NCBI RefSeq assembly: GCF_012844305.1
Contig: NZ_JABANE010000036.1
Location: forward strand, 1-64,000
Length of the DNA stretch: 64,000 bases
Reading direction: 5' to 3'
Source of the DNA: Flammeovirga aprica JL-4
Lineage (GTDB): Bacteria > Bacteroidota > Bacteroidia > Cytophagales > Flammeovirgaceae
Part shown: positions 62,962 through 64,000 of the stretch, one piece after another
Layout: each line of letters begins with the position of its first letter
Numbering within the stretch: the first letter of the stretch is position 1
Program-made: the position numbers and the translations under genes
The notes under the pieces: model-generated
The model's database searches: none
What the model was told of the DNA's origin: nothing
What the model saw: the letters and a program-made list of their open reading frames with translations, nothing else

Positions 62962-64000
62962 ATGTCTTCTAGTAAGCATAAAATATCAAAAAGCGAAGAT
63001 GCTTTAATAATTAAAATTAGCTGGTTTGGTTCCAAAGCATTTTCTCAATTAGGTTTTACAATAGTATGGAGCATTTTACTTATCGTTTGGGTAGGTATTG
63101 GATTTGTAACGGGAGCACAGGGAGTGATGGCTTTTGCTTTTTTTGTATTTCCAATAGTGCATTTTATGTGGGTTGTAGTATCTATTTACCGCACTTTTTG
63201 CTATTTTCTTAACAAAACGATAGTGAAAATTGAGAATAATAGATTTACTGTCGAACATTATCCGTTGCCTTGGAAAGATGAAATAAATATAAGAACGGAT
63301 AAAATAGAACAGTTTTATATTAAACAAAATAAAGGAAGGGATAAGAACAACAACGTCAAATATTATAACTCTCTTTACTTGAAAACTACTGCTGATAAGA
63401 CCATTAAGGTTTTATCACATGAGATTTTAAGGAACTATAAAGAGGCCAAAAATCTTGAGGAAATAATTGAAGATTTCTTGAAGATTGAAGATTATGCTGT
63501 GGTTGGTGAATATGGTGCTGAAAATAAATTGACAAAGGAAGAACTTAAAAGAGATTTCGACAAAAAAATCAACCCTACTGAAATTTCTTTGTTAGACTTA
63601 AAAGATGAGTTTGTTTTCAATTATGATTTATCTTCATGGCTGGTCACTTTTACAATTCAGTACGACTGGTTGAGTGGCAATACTGACAAACTACTTCAAG
63701 TGATAAGTGATGCGGGCGACAATAAAATGTTATATGTACAAAAAAATATGTCAATCATTACTCCTTGGATAGAAATAAAAACGGATAATATTAATTTCCC
63801 TAGTCTTAATTTAACATCTGAATCAGAAATGCCTGATACACTAGTTTATGATAGCGAGTTGTACAGATTAGCACAAAAAGCAGAAGGAAAACTCTTTCAT
63901 AAGAATCAACAAGAAGGGCATAGAGTAGCTCAAAGTTTCTATTTGAACAGTGAAGAAAACAAGAGTGTCAGAATAGTTCATCTCTCGGATAATAATCATT
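62962..64000 (+). CDS. Partial gene: membrane protein with PH-like domain
   Basis: The frame is open from ATG at 62962 to the window end, so at least 346 codons are present and the C-terminus is missing. It begins MSSSKHKISKSEDALIIKIS, followed by two hydrophobic helices (about residues 30-85). The NKTIVKIENNRFTVEHYPL block then matches the paralogue at 50829. The later region (about 215-346) is hydrophilic, with a WLSGNTDKLLQVISDAGDNKM stretch; the domain is not recognised. It is larger than the 50829 protein by at least 170 residues. Confidence 0.75.
   Translation, partial: MSSSKHKISKSEDALIIKISWFGSKAFSQLGFTIVWSILLIVWVGIGFVTGAQGVMAFAFFVFPIVHFMWVVVSIYRTFCYFLNKTIVKIENNRFTVEHYPLPWKDEINIRTDKIEQFYIKQNKGRDKNNNVKYYNSLYLKTTADKTIKVLSHEILRNYKEAKNLEEIIEDFLKIEDYAVVGEYGAENKLTKEELKRDFDKKINPTEISLLDLKDEFVFNYDLSSWLVTFTIQYDWLSGNTDKLLQVISDAGDNKMLYVQKNMSIITPWIEIKTDNINFPSLNLTSESEMPDTLVYDSELYRLAQKAEGKLFHKNQQEGHRVAQSFYLNSEENKSVRIVHLSDNNH

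Overview
The window looks like a chromosomal segment of a marine, polysaccharide-degrading Bacteroidota, most likely of the Cytophagales/Flammeovirga type. The support is a SusC/SusD pair, many sulfatases and glycoside hydrolases with Bacteroidota-style signal peptides and lipoboxes, a type IX secretion (T9SS) sorting tail, AT-rich intergenic DNA, few Shine-Dalgarno sites and probable TAnnTTTG-type promoters. The genus is an inference from gene content. No rRNA, tRNA, CRISPR array or complete insertion sequence was seen.

Region 1 (about 0.5-36.7 kb) is a large polysaccharide utilisation locus (PUL), almost all on the + strand. In order it holds a sodium/solute symporter, an FAD-dependent oxidoreductase, an IclR-type regulator, a GH30-like hydrolase, two sulfatases, SusC, SusD, three sulfatases, two GH2 enzymes, a sixth sulfatase, a clan GH-A hydrolase, a GH16 enzyme with an EXDXXE motif, and a 1688-residue secreted protein (catalytic TIM barrel, two F5/8C domains, Fn3 domains repeating every 187 residues, T9SS tail). 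Six formylglycine sulfatases, GH2 beta-galactosidase-like enzymes and GH16 suggest a highly sulfated galactan-type algal polysaccharide. The exact substrate cannot be read from sequence. An identical 20-mer containing the palindrome TTGCTATATTAGCAA lies upstream of the transporter, susC and the GH16 gene and overlaps a probable -7 box. It is the best candidate for a PUL-wide operator, perhaps of the IclR protein.

Region 2 (about 37-40.2 kb) holds a Crp/Fnr regulator divergent from a C45/acyltransferase-like Ntn hydrolase and an outer-membrane beta-barrel protein, then a small lipoprotein.

Region 3 (about 40.6-49.9 kb) is a minus-strand, four-gene set more familiar from Planctomycetes and Verrucomicrobia: a PSCyt1/DUF1549/LamG/DUF1553 protein, a Tat-exported DUF1501 protein, a Tat-exported NHL propeller, and a DUF2231/cytochrome/LRR membrane protein. 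A membrane TPR-HTH regulator is divergent from it. A 144-bp nested inverted repeat sits inside the set, and a strong terminator with no + strand gene upstream lies beyond it. This set is the best candidate here for an undescribed system.

Region 4 (about 50-64 kb) is mixed accessory DNA: an AhpC peroxiredoxin, two related membrane proteins (one running off the window end), an AraC/GyrI regulator with a GNAT-YoaP enzyme, a protein resembling an ABC ATPase that has lost its catalytic motifs, a PD-(D/E)XK transposase-family nuclease, a helical-repeat protein, an LRR protein with a possible BRCT-like insert, and several proteins of unknown function.
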